A program made the position numbers and the translations under genes. A DNA stretch of 64,000 bases, from the NCBI GenBank assembly GCA_017448245.1, contig JAFSLV010000015.1, forward strand, positions 1 to 64,000. The letters run 5' to 3'. A model generated the notes under the pieces. It had not been told where the DNA came from. It saw only the letters and a list, made by a program, of their open reading frames with translations, and searched no databases. This DNA comes from Lachnospiraceae bacterium (GTDB lineage Bacteria > Bacillota > Clostridia > Lachnospirales > Lachnospiraceae). Positions 1 through 8,896 of this stretch are shown here, in pieces (positions within the stretch are counted from its first letter, which is position 1; the number at the start of each line of letters is the position of its first letter).

Positions 1-31
1 AATCTTCAAGAAGTGGTACAATAAAATCCAT
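1..31 (-). CDS. Start of an unidentified gene, cut by the left edge
   Basis: On the minus strand an ATG at 31-29 opens a frame reading MDFIVPLLED before the window ends. It is preceded at an 8-nt spacing by a strong Shine-Dalgarno (AAGGGGG, about 41-47) and by a TATAAT box at 77-72. The ten visible residues are too few to name a family. The gene lies downstream of the PAP2 phosphatase gene in the same direction, so it can be read from its own promoter or by read-through from the ddh-PAP2 operon. Confidence 0.6.
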   Translation of the reverse strand, partial: MDFIVPLLED

Positions 32-97
32 GAGAGTATCCCCCTTTTAAAGGTATTTTTTTCCCAAAACCATTATACCCAAAGGTGAGATACTCTC
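32..97 (-). promoter_or_regulatory. Long hairpin that would hide the Shine-Dalgarno in read-through mRNA
   Basis: The minus-strand segment 97-81 pairs with 47-32. GAGAGTATC (97-89) matches GATACTCTC (40-32) perfectly. The stem then continues with a T-G wobble, one C-G pair, one bulged A, two C-G and three A-T pairs into the A/G-rich Shine-Dalgarno. The loop is about 33 nt and contains the -10 box. Only transcripts entering from upstream carry both arms; transcripts from the internal promoter lack the 5' arm. Confidence 0.5.
72..77 (-). promoter_or_regulatory. -10 box of the left-edge gene
   Basis: A perfect TATAAT lies on the minus strand. No good -35 hexamer is seen 16-18 nt upstream. A start site near 65 would give a 34-nt leader with the Shine-Dalgarno at its end. 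Confidence 0.5.
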
Positions 98-114
98 TTT
101 CTTTTATTTTTTAT

Positions 115-786
115 TCAACTGACACTTTCTTTACTCCATTGCAACAAAAAAACGTAAAGAGAAATCAGTGCGGAAGAAATAAAAACCGCGGCGATGATAT
201 CGCTCAACCAGTGTACGCCGCTCAAAAGTCGTCCGGCGATCATGACGATCACAAAAAAAACACACGCACACGTAACGATCAATCTTTTTTTTCTGTCCTC
301 TGAAAGCCGCATAAATGCTGGGATTGCGGTCCCAAAGATCACACACGCAAGCATCGTGTGAGAAGAAGGGAACGATGCCTGCGCCGCATCTTCTCCCGCC
401 ATGATAACAGGCCGGACATTGATGACTACCACCTCAAAAAACACATACAGTGCGATCGTCAAAGAATAAATGACGCCGAGCATAATCACCGCGTAGTCGA
501 CACGGAAAATACTTTTTTTGCGTATCATCTGCAAAAAGCCGTACAGTGCAAAGGCGCCCGCGATCAGGATGGCAAGCACGCCAAGATACTTCGTGATGTC
601 ATACCACATTTCATTGACACCTATGATGTCCCGTACGGCACCGTTCATGCGCGCAAGACCCACACGCGCTCCCTGCGGACCGATCGCCGCCACGTCGACA
701 AACATCACCGCGATCGTAAACAGGAAGGAGATCGCAAAGCAAACCGCGGTCGCAATTGCCGCCGTGTTTGTTTTCTTCCGCCTCAA
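115..786 (-). CDS. PAP2-family membrane phosphatase
   Basis: A 223-residue polytopic membrane protein of the PAP2 (type 2 phosphatidic acid phosphatase) superfamily, whose members remove phosphate from lipid phosphates or pyrophosphates, including undecaprenyl pyrophosphate. The signature is visible in order: an Arg-Pro pair (INVRPV), PSSH (a variant of PSGH) and the third motif GRLLSGVHWLSD with its His and Asp. About five to six hydrophobic segments are present. The start is a TTG that overlaps the stop of the upstream aminotransferase by 4 bp (TTGA), so translation is probably coupled. It is the last gene of the ddh-pth-mfd-membrane protein run. The two GT-C-like proteins in the same run make a lipid-carrier phosphatase role plausible, but the substrate is not shown by the sequence. 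Confidence 0.85.
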   Translation of the reverse strand: MRRKKTNTAAIATAVCFAISFLFTIAVMFVDVAAIGPQGARVGLARMNGAVRDIIGVNEMWYDITKYLGVLAILIAGAFALYGFLQMIRKKSIFRVDYAVIMLGVIYSLTIALYVFFEVVVINVRPVIMAGEDAAQASFPSSHTMLACVIFGTAIPAFMRLSEDRKKRLIVTCACVFFVIVMIAGRLLSGVHWLSDIIAAVFISSALISLYVFLLQWSKESVS

Positions 787-1970
787 CCGTACACCTCCGT
801 GATAAAGCGACGCAGAACCGGCATGGCGCGTTCCACCTTTTTGGTGTCCACGCAGTAGGCCATCCGGAAAAACCCTTTGACGCCGAAACCGTCCGAGGGG
901 ACGAGAATCAGATCGTATTCCGTGGCTTTCTTACAAAACGCCACCGCATCCTCCTCCGGTGCCTTCGGAAAGATATAGAAGGTACCGCCGGGGCGCACGC
1001 AGCTCAGTCCCAGCGCCGTCACCGTGTCGTAGATGATATTCATATTGGTCTCGTAGACCGAAAGGTCGGATGTTTCGTCGCAAATATCCGCCACCGCCTG
1101 CATGATGATCGAGGGCGGGCAGTTGTGCCCTAATCCTCTCGAGATCTGTCCGCACATCGGCACGATCTCGTCCGCCGCTTCGCAATCCGGCTGTACGGCC
1201 ACATAGCCGAGGCGCTCTCCCGGAATCGACATGGACTTGGCGTAGGAATAACAGGAAAGCGTATGCGGATAAAACGATGACACATACGGTGCCTCTTTTT
1301 TATCAAAAAGGATGTCGCGGTAAGGTTCGTCCGTAATCAGAAAGAGATTGTGTCCGCATTCTTCGCTTTTTTTCGTCAGGATCCGCGCAAGCTCTTTTAG
1401 CGTTTCTTTGGAAAAGACCACGCCGGAAGGGTTGTTGGGTGTATTGATCAGTACCGCCGCCGTCTTTTTTCCGATAGCCTTTTCAAGGAGCTCAAAATCG
1501 ATCTGAAATGAATCGGTATCCGCCGCAACGATCCGCATGACGCAGCCCGCACCTTCCACATACGGTTTGTATTCGGAAAAGAAAGGCGCAATGACGATGA
1601 TCTCGTCACCGGGTGCGGAGACGGCTCTTACCGCGTGCGCTACCGCACCGGCCGCGCCCGTCGTCGGAAAGATATGCTTTGCCTCATAGTGCATTCCGTA
1701 TTTTTTGTTGAGCGACGCGGCGACTCTTTCTTTAAAATGCGCGTTACCGAGTGTGGGCGTATATCCGTGCAGGGACATCGTATCCCCGGTCTTCAGGAGC
1801 CCGATCATTTTTTCCGTAAAAGCCTCCGGCACCGGTACGGAAGGATTTCCCAGGGAAAAATCATAGACATTTTCATATCCGATTTCTTTACCGCGGGCCG
1901 TCGCATACTCCGAAAGCTCGCGAATGACATTTTTGGCACCGAGCATTGCTCGGTAGGTTTCGTTAATCAT
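783..1970 (-). CDS. PLP-dependent class I/II aminotransferase
   Basis: A 395-residue fold-type I aminotransferase. The PLP-binding landmarks are present: NTPNNPSG in the middle, TDEPYRD with the Asp that contacts the pyridine nitrogen, and the Schiff-base lysine in SYAKSMSIPGERLGY. A C-terminal arginine region (FFRMAYCVD) is expected to bind the substrate carboxylate. The ATG at 1970 follows a good Shine-Dalgarno (AAGAAGGGA). Amino-donor specificity cannot be read from sequence; aspartate, aromatic and other amino acids are all possible. It sits 18 nt after a GT-C-like gene and overlaps the PAP2 gene by 4 bp, so it is co-transcribed with unrelated functions. Confidence 0.85.
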   Translation of the reverse strand: MINETYRAMLGAKNVIRELSEYATARGKEIGYENVYDFSLGNPSVPVPEAFTEKMIGLLKTGDTMSLHGYTPTLGNAHFKERVAASLNKKYGMHYEAKHIFPTTGAAGAVAHAVRAVSAPGDEIIVIAPFFSEYKPYVEGAGCVMRIVAADTDSFQIDFELLEKAIGKKTAAVLINTPNNPSGVVFSKETLKELARILTKKSEECGHNLFLITDEPYRDILFDKKEAPYVSSFYPHTLSCYSYAKSMSIPGERLGYVAVQPDCEAADEIVPMCGQISRGLGHNCPPSIIMQAVADICDETSDLSVYETNMNIIYDTVTALGLSCVRPGGTFYIFPKAPEEDAVAFCKKATEYDLILVPSDGFGVKGFFRMAYCVDTKKVERAMPVLRRFITEVYG

Positions 1971-1988
1971 CGTTTCATCCCTTCTTTC

Positions 1989-3356
1989 TCAAATCTGTTC
2001 CGCCGTCAGATAAACGGGAAACGCCATGCCGTAGACAAACCAGACACATAACAGAATCAGCCCCACCGTCAGAACACAGGGGAGTGCGGCAAAAACCGCT
2101 TCTTTCCGAAAACGGCGTCCGCAAAACAAAAATACTTTTTCCAGACCCGTCACCACCACATAATAAAACGGCGCAATGATGGGCAGGACATATCTGCCCT
2201 GCGGCTGGAAATCGATCGCATAGCAGTAGTATGCCCATAACAGCGCGGTGATCAGGCAGGCAAAAAGCGTCATCACATGCAGGGTGCGCGCCTTTGCGGT
2301 GAGCATCTTCCTGTTTTTCACATACCATACCGCAAAAGATACAAAGCCCAGTGTAAAAAGCAAACGGTAGGGCAGATAAAAAAGCGGCGTGCCCGGAATG
2401 CTCATGGAACCGTAGGTTGCGACAAAGGACGTAAACATCGGCTCACGGCATGCGGCAAGCATCTGCAGGATGCCCATTCCCTGCGTGATCGGGGGGAATT
2501 TGATGGCACCGTGCTCCTGCTGGAGGCGAAAGGTGGTTGAAAGACCAAAGATATCACCGTCCAGCATGATGAGGTTGCGCAGAAACCACCATCCCGCACC
2601 GGCAAAAATGAGAAGAGCCGTCGGAATCAGATATGTCCTGACACCCCTCCAGTCGACAAAAGGACGACCGAAAGCATCCCTGTGCACAAAAAACAGCGCA
2701 AACATCGTCGCGCCGCATAGCAAAAATCCGTATGCGTTGTAATATGTCAGCGCACAACAGATCTGTCCCGCGGCAAATAAAAGGCAGCGTTTCCGCGACA
2801 TGCCGTCCTGCAGAATCGCGACAAGCGCAAGTCCCATCATGGAGATGGAAGCCATGCACAATGCGTCCGTATTGACATACGTATAGATAAAAAGATGCTG
2901 CGGATGAAAGGTGCACCCGATCGCAAACAGATATACCTGCGCTTCGTGCGTAAACAGACGCTGCCCCAGCAGGTATAAAAGATACGCATTGAACACGCCC
3001 GTACAGACATTGACGAGACGCGCCGTCAGGGTCAGCGCAAAACCCTCTGCGCCAAAAAATGCCGCAATCCGCATCATGATGCCCATGACGATATAGGGCA
3101 GTCCCGGCTGGAACGCGTAACTCGATCCGTATCCGGGAATCTGTACCTCTTCCTCAAAACCTGTCGGCAGTTTCCCGTGCGCCGCAATGAAACGCGGGAT
3201 CAGAATTCTCGCGTGCTCGTCCGGCGGATTGGGAAAAATCGGATAAATATCCTGTGTCTGCTGGACGATCGCAATACTTGCGGCGAGGACGGCAAACAAC
3301 AGGAGGTATCCCCCCACGATGATATTCTTTTTCCGGTCGGCTGCTTCTTTTGTCAT
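1989..3356 (-). CDS. Polytopic membrane protein, DUF2142/GT-C glycosyltransferase type (copy 2)
   Basis: A 455-residue integral membrane protein with about 11-12 hydrophobic segments. Just after the first segment is a PPDEHARIL motif, the kind of acidic loop motif found in DUF2142 and related GT-C proteins that use lipid-linked sugars outside the membrane. I chose the ATG at 3356 rather than the longer open frame (to 3434) because it overlaps the previous stop as ATGA and the upstream extension has no Shine-Dalgarno. It is a clear paralogue of the upstream gene (same PPDE motif, same VYTYVNTDALCM/VNNDGMCM region), so the pair arose by tandem duplication. The sugar donor and acceptor are unknown. 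Confidence 0.75.
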   Translation of the reverse strand: MTKEAADRKKNIIVGGYLLLFAVLAASIAIVQQTQDIYPIFPNPPDEHARILIPRFIAAHGKLPTGFEEEVQIPGYGSSYAFQPGLPYIVMGIMMRIAAFFGAEGFALTLTARLVNVCTGVFNAYLLYLLGQRLFTHEAQVYLFAIGCTFHPQHLFIYTYVNTDALCMASISMMGLALVAILQDGMSRKRCLLFAAGQICCALTYYNAYGFLLCGATMFALFFVHRDAFGRPFVDWRGVRTYLIPTALLIFAGAGWWFLRNLIMLDGDIFGLSTTFRLQQEHGAIKFPPITQGMGILQMLAACREPMFTSFVATYGSMSIPGTPLFYLPYRLLFTLGFVSFAVWYVKNRKMLTAKARTLHVMTLFACLITALLWAYYCYAIDFQPQGRYVLPIIAPFYYVVVTGLEKVFLFCGRRFRKEAVFAALPCVLTVGLILLCVWFVYGMAFPVYLTAEQI

Positions 3357-4699
3357 ATTCCCCGGGCATCCAGATACACCGGATACGCATATACAATGAG
3401 ATAAAACAATAACAATACCATTAGGACAACGCACAGCATCTTCGGTATCATCTGCGCGCGCATCTTTTTATTGTCACCTTCCGTGATTCTTTGCATGCCC
3501 GATACGGCCGCCGCATAAAACGGAATGATCACCGGCAGGATATAACGCCCCTGTGGCTGGTAATCGATGTGCAGGCAATAATACAGCCACAGCGCCACGG
3601 TGATCAGGCAGGCGACAGAGAGCGCGGCCGCCAGTATCTTTTGCCGCGGGGGCTCTTTTCCGGCATACCGGATCAGATACCATAACGCGGCGACGGCAAA
3701 CATCAGCACCAGGCATCCATATATCACATAATACCATATGGAGGCAACCATATGCATGGAACCGTAGACGGCAATCAGCGAAGCGGCCACGATCCGGAAC
3801 GCGCCGCGTGCGGCCATCAGTCCGATCGCCTGCAACACCCCGTTACCCTCATGTATCAGCTGTGTGGCAATAGGATCGTGCATGGCCTGCGTCACGCGCA
3901 TCGCAAAAAGATCACCGTCCAGCACAAAGAAGCTCCTTACAAACCACCAGCCCGCCCCCGCACAGGTAAGGAGGATGGCAAAAACACCGTATCTCAAAAA
4001 AAGATCCCCCCGGAAGCGCCGCACACCGCCATGGCCTTTTTCAAAAAAGAAGCCTATAAATGCCATCCCTGTCATCATCACGAAACCATAGGCATTGTAA
4101 TAAGTCAACAGACACATGATCCATCCGGTGCCAAGCGCGAGGCTCCTTCGGTACGAAAAACCTTCCTGTGCGATGGCATACATCGCATAGCACATCACCA
4201 CAACGGACGTCATGCACATCCCGTCGTTATTGACGTACGTGTAGACAAACAGGTGCTGTGGTAAAAAGAGCGTGGCAATGCAAAAAAGCCACACATATGA
4301 CGGATTCCGGAACCGCCTTTGTGCGAACAGATATAAAAAAACCGCTGTTACAAGACCGGACGCCACATTGACCATGCGCGCCGTCAGCAATAATCCCTCC
4401 TCCGGCAGAGAAAAAGATGTCATCAGACGCATGAGAAAGCCCATGATCACGGACGGCAAAGAAGGACGCATGGCATAGAGCCCCGCATAGAATGCCTGCA
4501 TTTCCGGCTCCAATCCCGTCGGGAGGAATCCGTTTTTACAGATGAATAAGGGAATCTGGAAACGCGCGTATTCGTCCGGCGGCTCCGGCAGCAACGGATG
4601 TGTGCTCGTCAGCGGCTGTAATACGGCCAGTGATGTCGCAATCACAAAAAAGAAAACAAGATATGCGGCAAATACCTTTTTTTCATGCGCTTGTCGCAC
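3353..4699 (-). CDS. Polytopic membrane protein, DUF2142/GT-C glycosyltransferase type (copy 1)
   Basis: A 448-residue multi-spanning membrane protein and paralogue of the next gene. It has an N-terminal segment followed by a short extracytoplasmic loop with PEPPDEYARFQIP, then many hydrophobic helices and a conserved QPQGRYILP motif near the C-terminus (QPQGRYVLP in copy 2). The start is a GTG at 4699 inside the end of mfd, a 17-bp overlap, preceded by AAAAGGAG at a good distance. The family suggests transfer of a sugar from a polyprenyl-phosphate donor to a surface polymer. That is an inference from family and from the PAP2 phosphatase nearby. Confidence 0.75.
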   Translation of the reverse strand: MRQAHEKKVFAAYLVFFFVIATSLAVLQPLTSTHPLLPEPPDEYARFQIPLFICKNGFLPTGLEPEMQAFYAGLYAMRPSLPSVIMGFLMRLMTSFSLPEEGLLLTARMVNVASGLVTAVFLYLFAQRRFRNPSYVWLFCIATLFLPQHLFVYTYVNNDGMCMTSVVVMCYAMYAIAQEGFSYRRSLALGTGWIMCLLTYYNAYGFVMMTGMAFIGFFFEKGHGGVRRFRGDLFLRYGVFAILLTCAGAGWWFVRSFFVLDGDLFAMRVTQAMHDPIATQLIHEGNGVLQAIGLMAARGAFRIVAASLIAVYGSMHMVASIWYYVIYGCLVLMFAVAALWYLIRYAGKEPPRQKILAAALSVACLITVALWLYYCLHIDYQPQGRYILPVIIPFYAAAVSGMQRITEGDNKKMRAQMIPKMLCVVLMVLLLFYLIVYAYPVYLDARGI

Positions 4700-7600
4700 C
4701 GTGTGTCTCCTTTTCCAAAAAACATCGTTCCATTTCCGTCAGCAACGTTTCACATGCCAAAAGCAGCGCTTCTCCCTGTATGGTCTGAAACGGCGCACCG
4801 ATCCGGCAGACAAAGCAGGGCTTGGCCCCCGTCAGAAATCTCAGTTTTCCCTTATGAGCGGCGATCAGGGAAGGGAGCCCCGCGGGATCGAGCGGCGCAT
4901 CCGGCTTCATGTTCAGCAAAAGATCCGCTCCCTCATTTTTGACCTCCGTCACAAACAACGCATGTGCGCGAAACCGGATTCCGGAAATACGGATCAGATT
5001 GTCGACGGATGCGGGGATATCCCCGAAACGGTCTAAGAGTTCATCCCGCATGGATTCGGCTTCCGATGCATCGGTCAGACCGGCGATCCGTTTGTAGATT
5101 TCCAGTTTTTGTTCTTCATTTAAAATATACGTTCCGGGGATATAAGCGTCAATGTTCAGATCCACATTGGTAACAAAGTGCCCCGTCCCCGGTGCCGCCT
5201 CTCCCCTGGCTTCCCGGAGTGCTTCGTCCAGCATCCGGCAGTACAGCTCATAACCGACCGATGCCATGTGTCCGCTTTGTCTGGTGCCCAGCAGATTGCC
5301 GGCACCGCGGATCTCCAAATCCCGCATCGCTATCTTGTATCCGGATCCGAGATCCGTAAATTCGCGGATCGCATTGAGTCTCTTTTCCGCAACCTCCTTT
5401 AAAATACGGTCTCTTTTATACATCAGAAACGCGTATGCCGTACGGTTTGAGCGTCCGACACGCCCGCGCAGCTGGTAGAGCTGCGCCAGTCCCATTTTAT
5501 CCGAGTCATGTACAATCATCGTGTTGACGTTCGGAATATCAAGTCCCGTTTCGATGATGACCGTGGACACCAGTACATCAATGTCACCGCCGATAAAATC
5601 ATACATGATCTTTTCGAGCGCCGCTTCCGGCATCTGCCCGTGTGCGTAAGCAATCCTTGCTTCCGGAATCAGTGTCTGCAGATGCGAACAGACATCCGCA
5701 ATCGTATTGACGCGGTTATAGACATAGTAGACCTGTCCGTGTCTGGCCAGTTCCCTCAGGACCGCCTCCCTGACGGTTGCTTCATTCTGCTCGCAGACAA
5801 AGGTCTGGATCGGCAGCCGGTCCGACGGGGCCTCGGTAAGCAGCGACATGTCCCTGATGCCGACGAGACTCATATGGAGCGTGCGCGGGATGGGGGTGGC
5901 GCTCAGGGTCAGCACGTCAACGGACGCGCGGATCTGTTTGATCTTTTCCTTATGTCTGACACCGAAACGCTGCTCCTCGTCCACGATCAGAAGACCCAGA
6001 TCCTTATAGCTCACATCCGCGGATAACAGGCGGTGGGTGCCGATCACGATATCCACCAGTCCCTTTTTTAAGTCCGCCAGCGTTCTCGTGATCTCCTTAC
6101 GTGTGCGAAACCTCGAAAGCAGATCGATTCGCACCGGATAGTTGCGAAAGCGTTCGACGAAAGTATTATAATGCTGCTGCGCAAGAATCGTTGTCGGAAC
6201 CAGCACCGCTACCTGTCTGGAATCCTGTACCACCTTAAACGCGCCGCGGATGGCGACCTCTGTTTTCCCAAAGCCCACGTCTCCGCACAACAGGCGGTCC
6301 ATGACACGCTCGGATTCCATGTCCTCTTTCATCTGTGCGATTGCCGTCTCCTGGTCGGATGTCTCTTCATACGGAAACGCATCCTCAAATTCCTTCTGCC
6401 AGACGGTATCCTTGCCGAAGGCGTATCCCCTGACCTTACTGCGTTTTGCATAGAGTTCCACCAGGTCCCCGGCGATCTCGTCCACGGCCGTTTTGACCTT
6501 TGCCTTTGTTTTATGCCACTCCGATGTCCCGAGCTTGTTGAGTTTGAGCTTTGCGCCGTCCTTTTGTGCCGCGCCCGGAGCGTATTTTTCGATCACGGAC
6601 AGACCCGTCGCCGCGATATAGAGACTGCCGCCGTCCGCGTATTCGATGCGGATATAATCCCTGCGCGCCTTTTCCACTTCTATCTGCTCCACGCCCCTGT
6701 AGATCCCGAGGCCGTGGTCTTCGTGTACGACATAGTCGCCCACTTTCAGGTCGGAAAAATCGCGGATCCTCTCGCCGGTACCCGTGTGCTTTTTTCTTTT
6801 TTTGCGATGCTTTCTGGTAAAGATATCACTTTCCGTAATCACCGCAAATCTTAAGGACGGATATTCAAAGCCCGCGCTCAGCACCCCGTAATAGGTCATG
6901 ATCTCCGAAGGCTGGGGCGTGCGGTTCGGATCCTGGGAGTAAAACGCTTCGATTTCATGATCCCTGAAATCCTCCACCAGGCGCCTTGCCCTTGCGCGCT
7001 GCCCGGACAGAATCACGACACGGTATCCTTCTTTTTTATATCGCCTCAGATCCCTGACCAGTGTATCAAAACTGTTATTATAGGGAGCGATCTGCCTGAC
7101 CGGAATCGTCACAAGAAGCGCATCCTCCGATTCCCCGGGGAAAAGATCGCGGATTCCCGTATCCTTAAGGCCAAAAAGCGCACAACGCGAAAAGCGGGAG
7201 AGTCTCGCCGCACTTTCCTCCTTCCCCGCAAGCAGATCCATCTGTCCCGGAAGAATATAGCCGAGCTCCGCACGATGGATCATGCTTTCTTTAAACTCTC
7301 CTTCCACCGCTTTTGCATGTTCCGCGATACGTGACGGATCATCCAGAAACACCGCGGTATCTTCCGGCCGGAACAGGTCGCTCAAAAAAGACGGACGGTC
7401 ATAGAAATAGCGTATGTAGCTGTCCAGGTTGACATGGAGCGACAGCTCAAAGATCTCCTCCCGCAACACGCGGATACTTTTCCTGATCCTTGCGGCTTCC
7501 TCCGTGTGCAGTTTGTCCCGCAGGTCCTGCTCGCGCTTTGCGGCCTCCTCCCCGATCCGCAAAAAACCGTCCTTTAATCCTGCTTTTGTGACAATCATCT

Positions 7601-8273
7601 CCGTGGCGGGAAACACATCAACCCTTGCCACGCGCTCGATCGAGCGCTGCGTCTCCCGGTCAAAAATGCGGATCGACTCGACATCGTCCCCCCACAGTTC
7701 GATACGCACCGGATTATCTGCCGTCAGGTCAAATATGTCAATAATATCTCCGCGGATCGCAAACTGCCCGGGTGTCTCCGCCTGGTGCGTGCGCGTATAA
7801 CCCGCGACAACCAGATGCGCTGCAATATCCTTAACGGGCAGGGGCTTCCCCGCCTCGACCGAAAGGACATGCTGACGGAGTACCTCCGCGGGAACCATCG
7901 GTGTCATCAGTGCGGAAAAGGTCGTCACCACGGTCAGCTTCCTTGCGTGCAGGATTTTTCGCAGTGTGCGCATCCTTTCGCGCGCAATCTCGCCCGCATG
8001 GATGTCCGCCTCATAGAAAATCAGATCCTTTGCGGGAAAATAGCATATGTCACTGTCAAAAAAGGAGTAGTCCGCACAGATTTCCCTTGCGCGCAGCTCG
8101 GAACCCGTCAGAATCAGACAAAAAGAAAACGAAGAAGAGAGCGCATCGATCAGATGCAGACGCGCCGTACCCGTTACCTCGCCGATGCCGCAAAGCGTGC
8201 CTTTTTTTTCCAGCGCCTGCTGTATGCGCAAAAAATCACCGGATGCCGTAAGCGGTGCCTGCAGCGCCTTCAT
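4683..8273 (-). CDS. mfd: Transcription-repair coupling factor Mfd
   Basis: 1196 residues, slightly longer than the E. coli protein. Mfd is a double-stranded DNA translocase that pushes stalled RNA polymerase off lesions and recruits UvrA. An N-terminal UvrB-like region runs to about residue 480. The RNA polymerase interaction domain lies near 505-570 (KVGDYVVHEDHGLGIYRGVE). The translocase has Walker A GDVGFGKTE near residue 661 and a DEEQ box (VDEEQRFGVRHKE) near 764, followed by LSATPIPRTL and the helicase motif QLRGRVGRS. A C-terminal TRCF domain follows. The ATG at 8273 overlaps pth by 4 bp (ATGA). The pth-mfd order is common in Firmicutes. Confidence 0.97.
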   Translation of the reverse strand: MKALQAPLTASGDFLRIQQALEKKGTLCGIGEVTGTARLHLIDALSSSFSFCLILTGSELRAREICADYSFFDSDICYFPAKDLIFYEADIHAGEIARERMRTLRKILHARKLTVVTTFSALMTPMVPAEVLRQHVLSVEAGKPLPVKDIAAHLVVAGYTRTHQAETPGQFAIRGDIIDIFDLTADNPVRIELWGDDVESIRIFDRETQRSIERVARVDVFPATEMIVTKAGLKDGFLRIGEEAAKREQDLRDKLHTEEAARIRKSIRVLREEIFELSLHVNLDSYIRYFYDRPSFLSDLFRPEDTAVFLDDPSRIAEHAKAVEGEFKESMIHRAELGYILPGQMDLLAGKEESAARLSRFSRCALFGLKDTGIRDLFPGESEDALLVTIPVRQIAPYNNSFDTLVRDLRRYKKEGYRVVILSGQRARARRLVEDFRDHEIEAFYSQDPNRTPQPSEIMTYYGVLSAGFEYPSLRFAVITESDIFTRKHRKKRKKHTGTGERIRDFSDLKVGDYVVHEDHGLGIYRGVEQIEVEKARRDYIRIEYADGGSLYIAATGLSVIEKYAPGAAQKDGAKLKLNKLGTSEWHKTKAKVKTAVDEIAGDLVELYAKRSKVRGYAFGKDTVWQKEFEDAFPYEETSDQETAIAQMKEDMESERVMDRLLCGDVGFGKTEVAIRGAFKVVQDSRQVAVLVPTTILAQQHYNTFVERFRNYPVRIDLLSRFRTRKEITRTLADLKKGLVDIVIGTHRLLSADVSYKDLGLLIVDEEQRFGVRHKEKIKQIRASVDVLTLSATPIPRTLHMSLVGIRDMSLLTEAPSDRLPIQTFVCEQNEATVREAVLRELARHGQVYYVYNRVNTIADVCSHLQTLIPEARIAYAHGQMPEAALEKIMYDFIGGDIDVLVSTVIIETGLDIPNVNTMIVHDSDKMGLAQLYQLRGRVGRSNRTAYAFLMYKRDRILKEVAEKRLNAIREFTDLGSGYKIAMRDLEIRGAGNLLGTRQSGHMASVGYELYCRMLDEALREARGEAAPGTGHFVTNVDLNIDAYIPGTYILNEEQKLEIYKRIAGLTDASEAESMRDELLDRFGDIPASVDNLIRISGIRFRAHALFVTEVKNEGADLLLNMKPDAPLDPAGLPSLIAAHKGKLRFLTGAKPCFVCRIGAPFQTIQGEALLLACETLLTEMERCFLEKETHGATSA

Positions 8274-8896
8274 GATTCTTTGTTCCTTTTGGTATTACAG
8301 CGGTTCATGGCACAGGATATGCCGTCGGTAATGATCAGGGCGGCTGCTTCCGCGGCTTTCTCTATGCTCTCTTCAAAGCGCGCCCTCTCTTCGGGCGCAA
8401 CCTTTCCGAGCACGTGTCCGACGAGGTCTGCACCCGCATCTTCCCCGACACCGATACGGATTCTGATAAAGCCGTCGTGCCCCACGTGCCGTATGATGCT
8501 TTTTAACCCGTTATGTCCGCCGGCGGATCCTTTTTCGCGGATGCGTACCGTTCCGACCGGCAGATGGATATCGTCCACGATCACGATCAGACGCTTCCCC
8601 GTATCGATCCTGAGATAATCGGAAAGAGCGCGCACGGCTTCGCCCGAGGCGTTCATGTAGGTCAGTGGCTTTGCGATCATCACCTTTTCGTTTCCGATTC
8701 TTCCCGTTCCCGTCAGCGCGCGCCTGAACGTCTTTGTCAGACCGATCTGAAACGACGCGGCCAAACTGTCCGCCGCGGCAAAGCCGGCATTGTGTCTGGT
8801 CCCGTCGTATTTCTTTTCGGGATTTCCAAGACCTGCGACAAGCCAGGAGATGCCTCCCTGCTGCCCGCTTCTTTTTTCAAACAGTGCACGAAACAT
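8270..8896 (-). CDS. pth: Peptidyl-tRNA hydrolase
   Basis: 208 residues. The enzyme frees tRNA from peptidyl-tRNAs that drop off the ribosome. Typical motifs are visible: WLVAGLGNPEKKY and TRHNAGF with the catalytic His (residue 35, equivalent to His20 in E. coli), then VIVDDIHLPVGTVRIREKG with the conserved Asp, and GGHNGLKSI. The N-terminus carries about 17 extra residues before the usual start (family members begin near WLVAGLGN). No alternative start lies closer, so the extension is probably real. The ATG touches the ddh stop (TAATG), and the 3' end overlaps mfd by 4 bp. Confidence 0.95.
   Translation of the reverse strand: MFRALFEKRSGQQGGISWLVAGLGNPEKKYDGTRHNAGFAAADSLAASFQIGLTKTFRRALTGTGRIGNEKVMIAKPLTYMNASGEAVRALSDYLRIDTGKRLIVIVDDIHLPVGTVRIREKGSAGGHNGLKSIIRHVGHDGFIRIRIGVGEDAGADLVGHVLGKVAPEERARFEESIEKAAEAAALIITDGISCAMNRCNTKRNKES

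Noticed and set aside
1989-3434. Start of the second GT-C-like gene at 3434
   Set aside because: The extra 26 residues overlap the preceding gene and lack a ribosome binding site; the ATG at 3356 overlaps the previous stop as ATGA.
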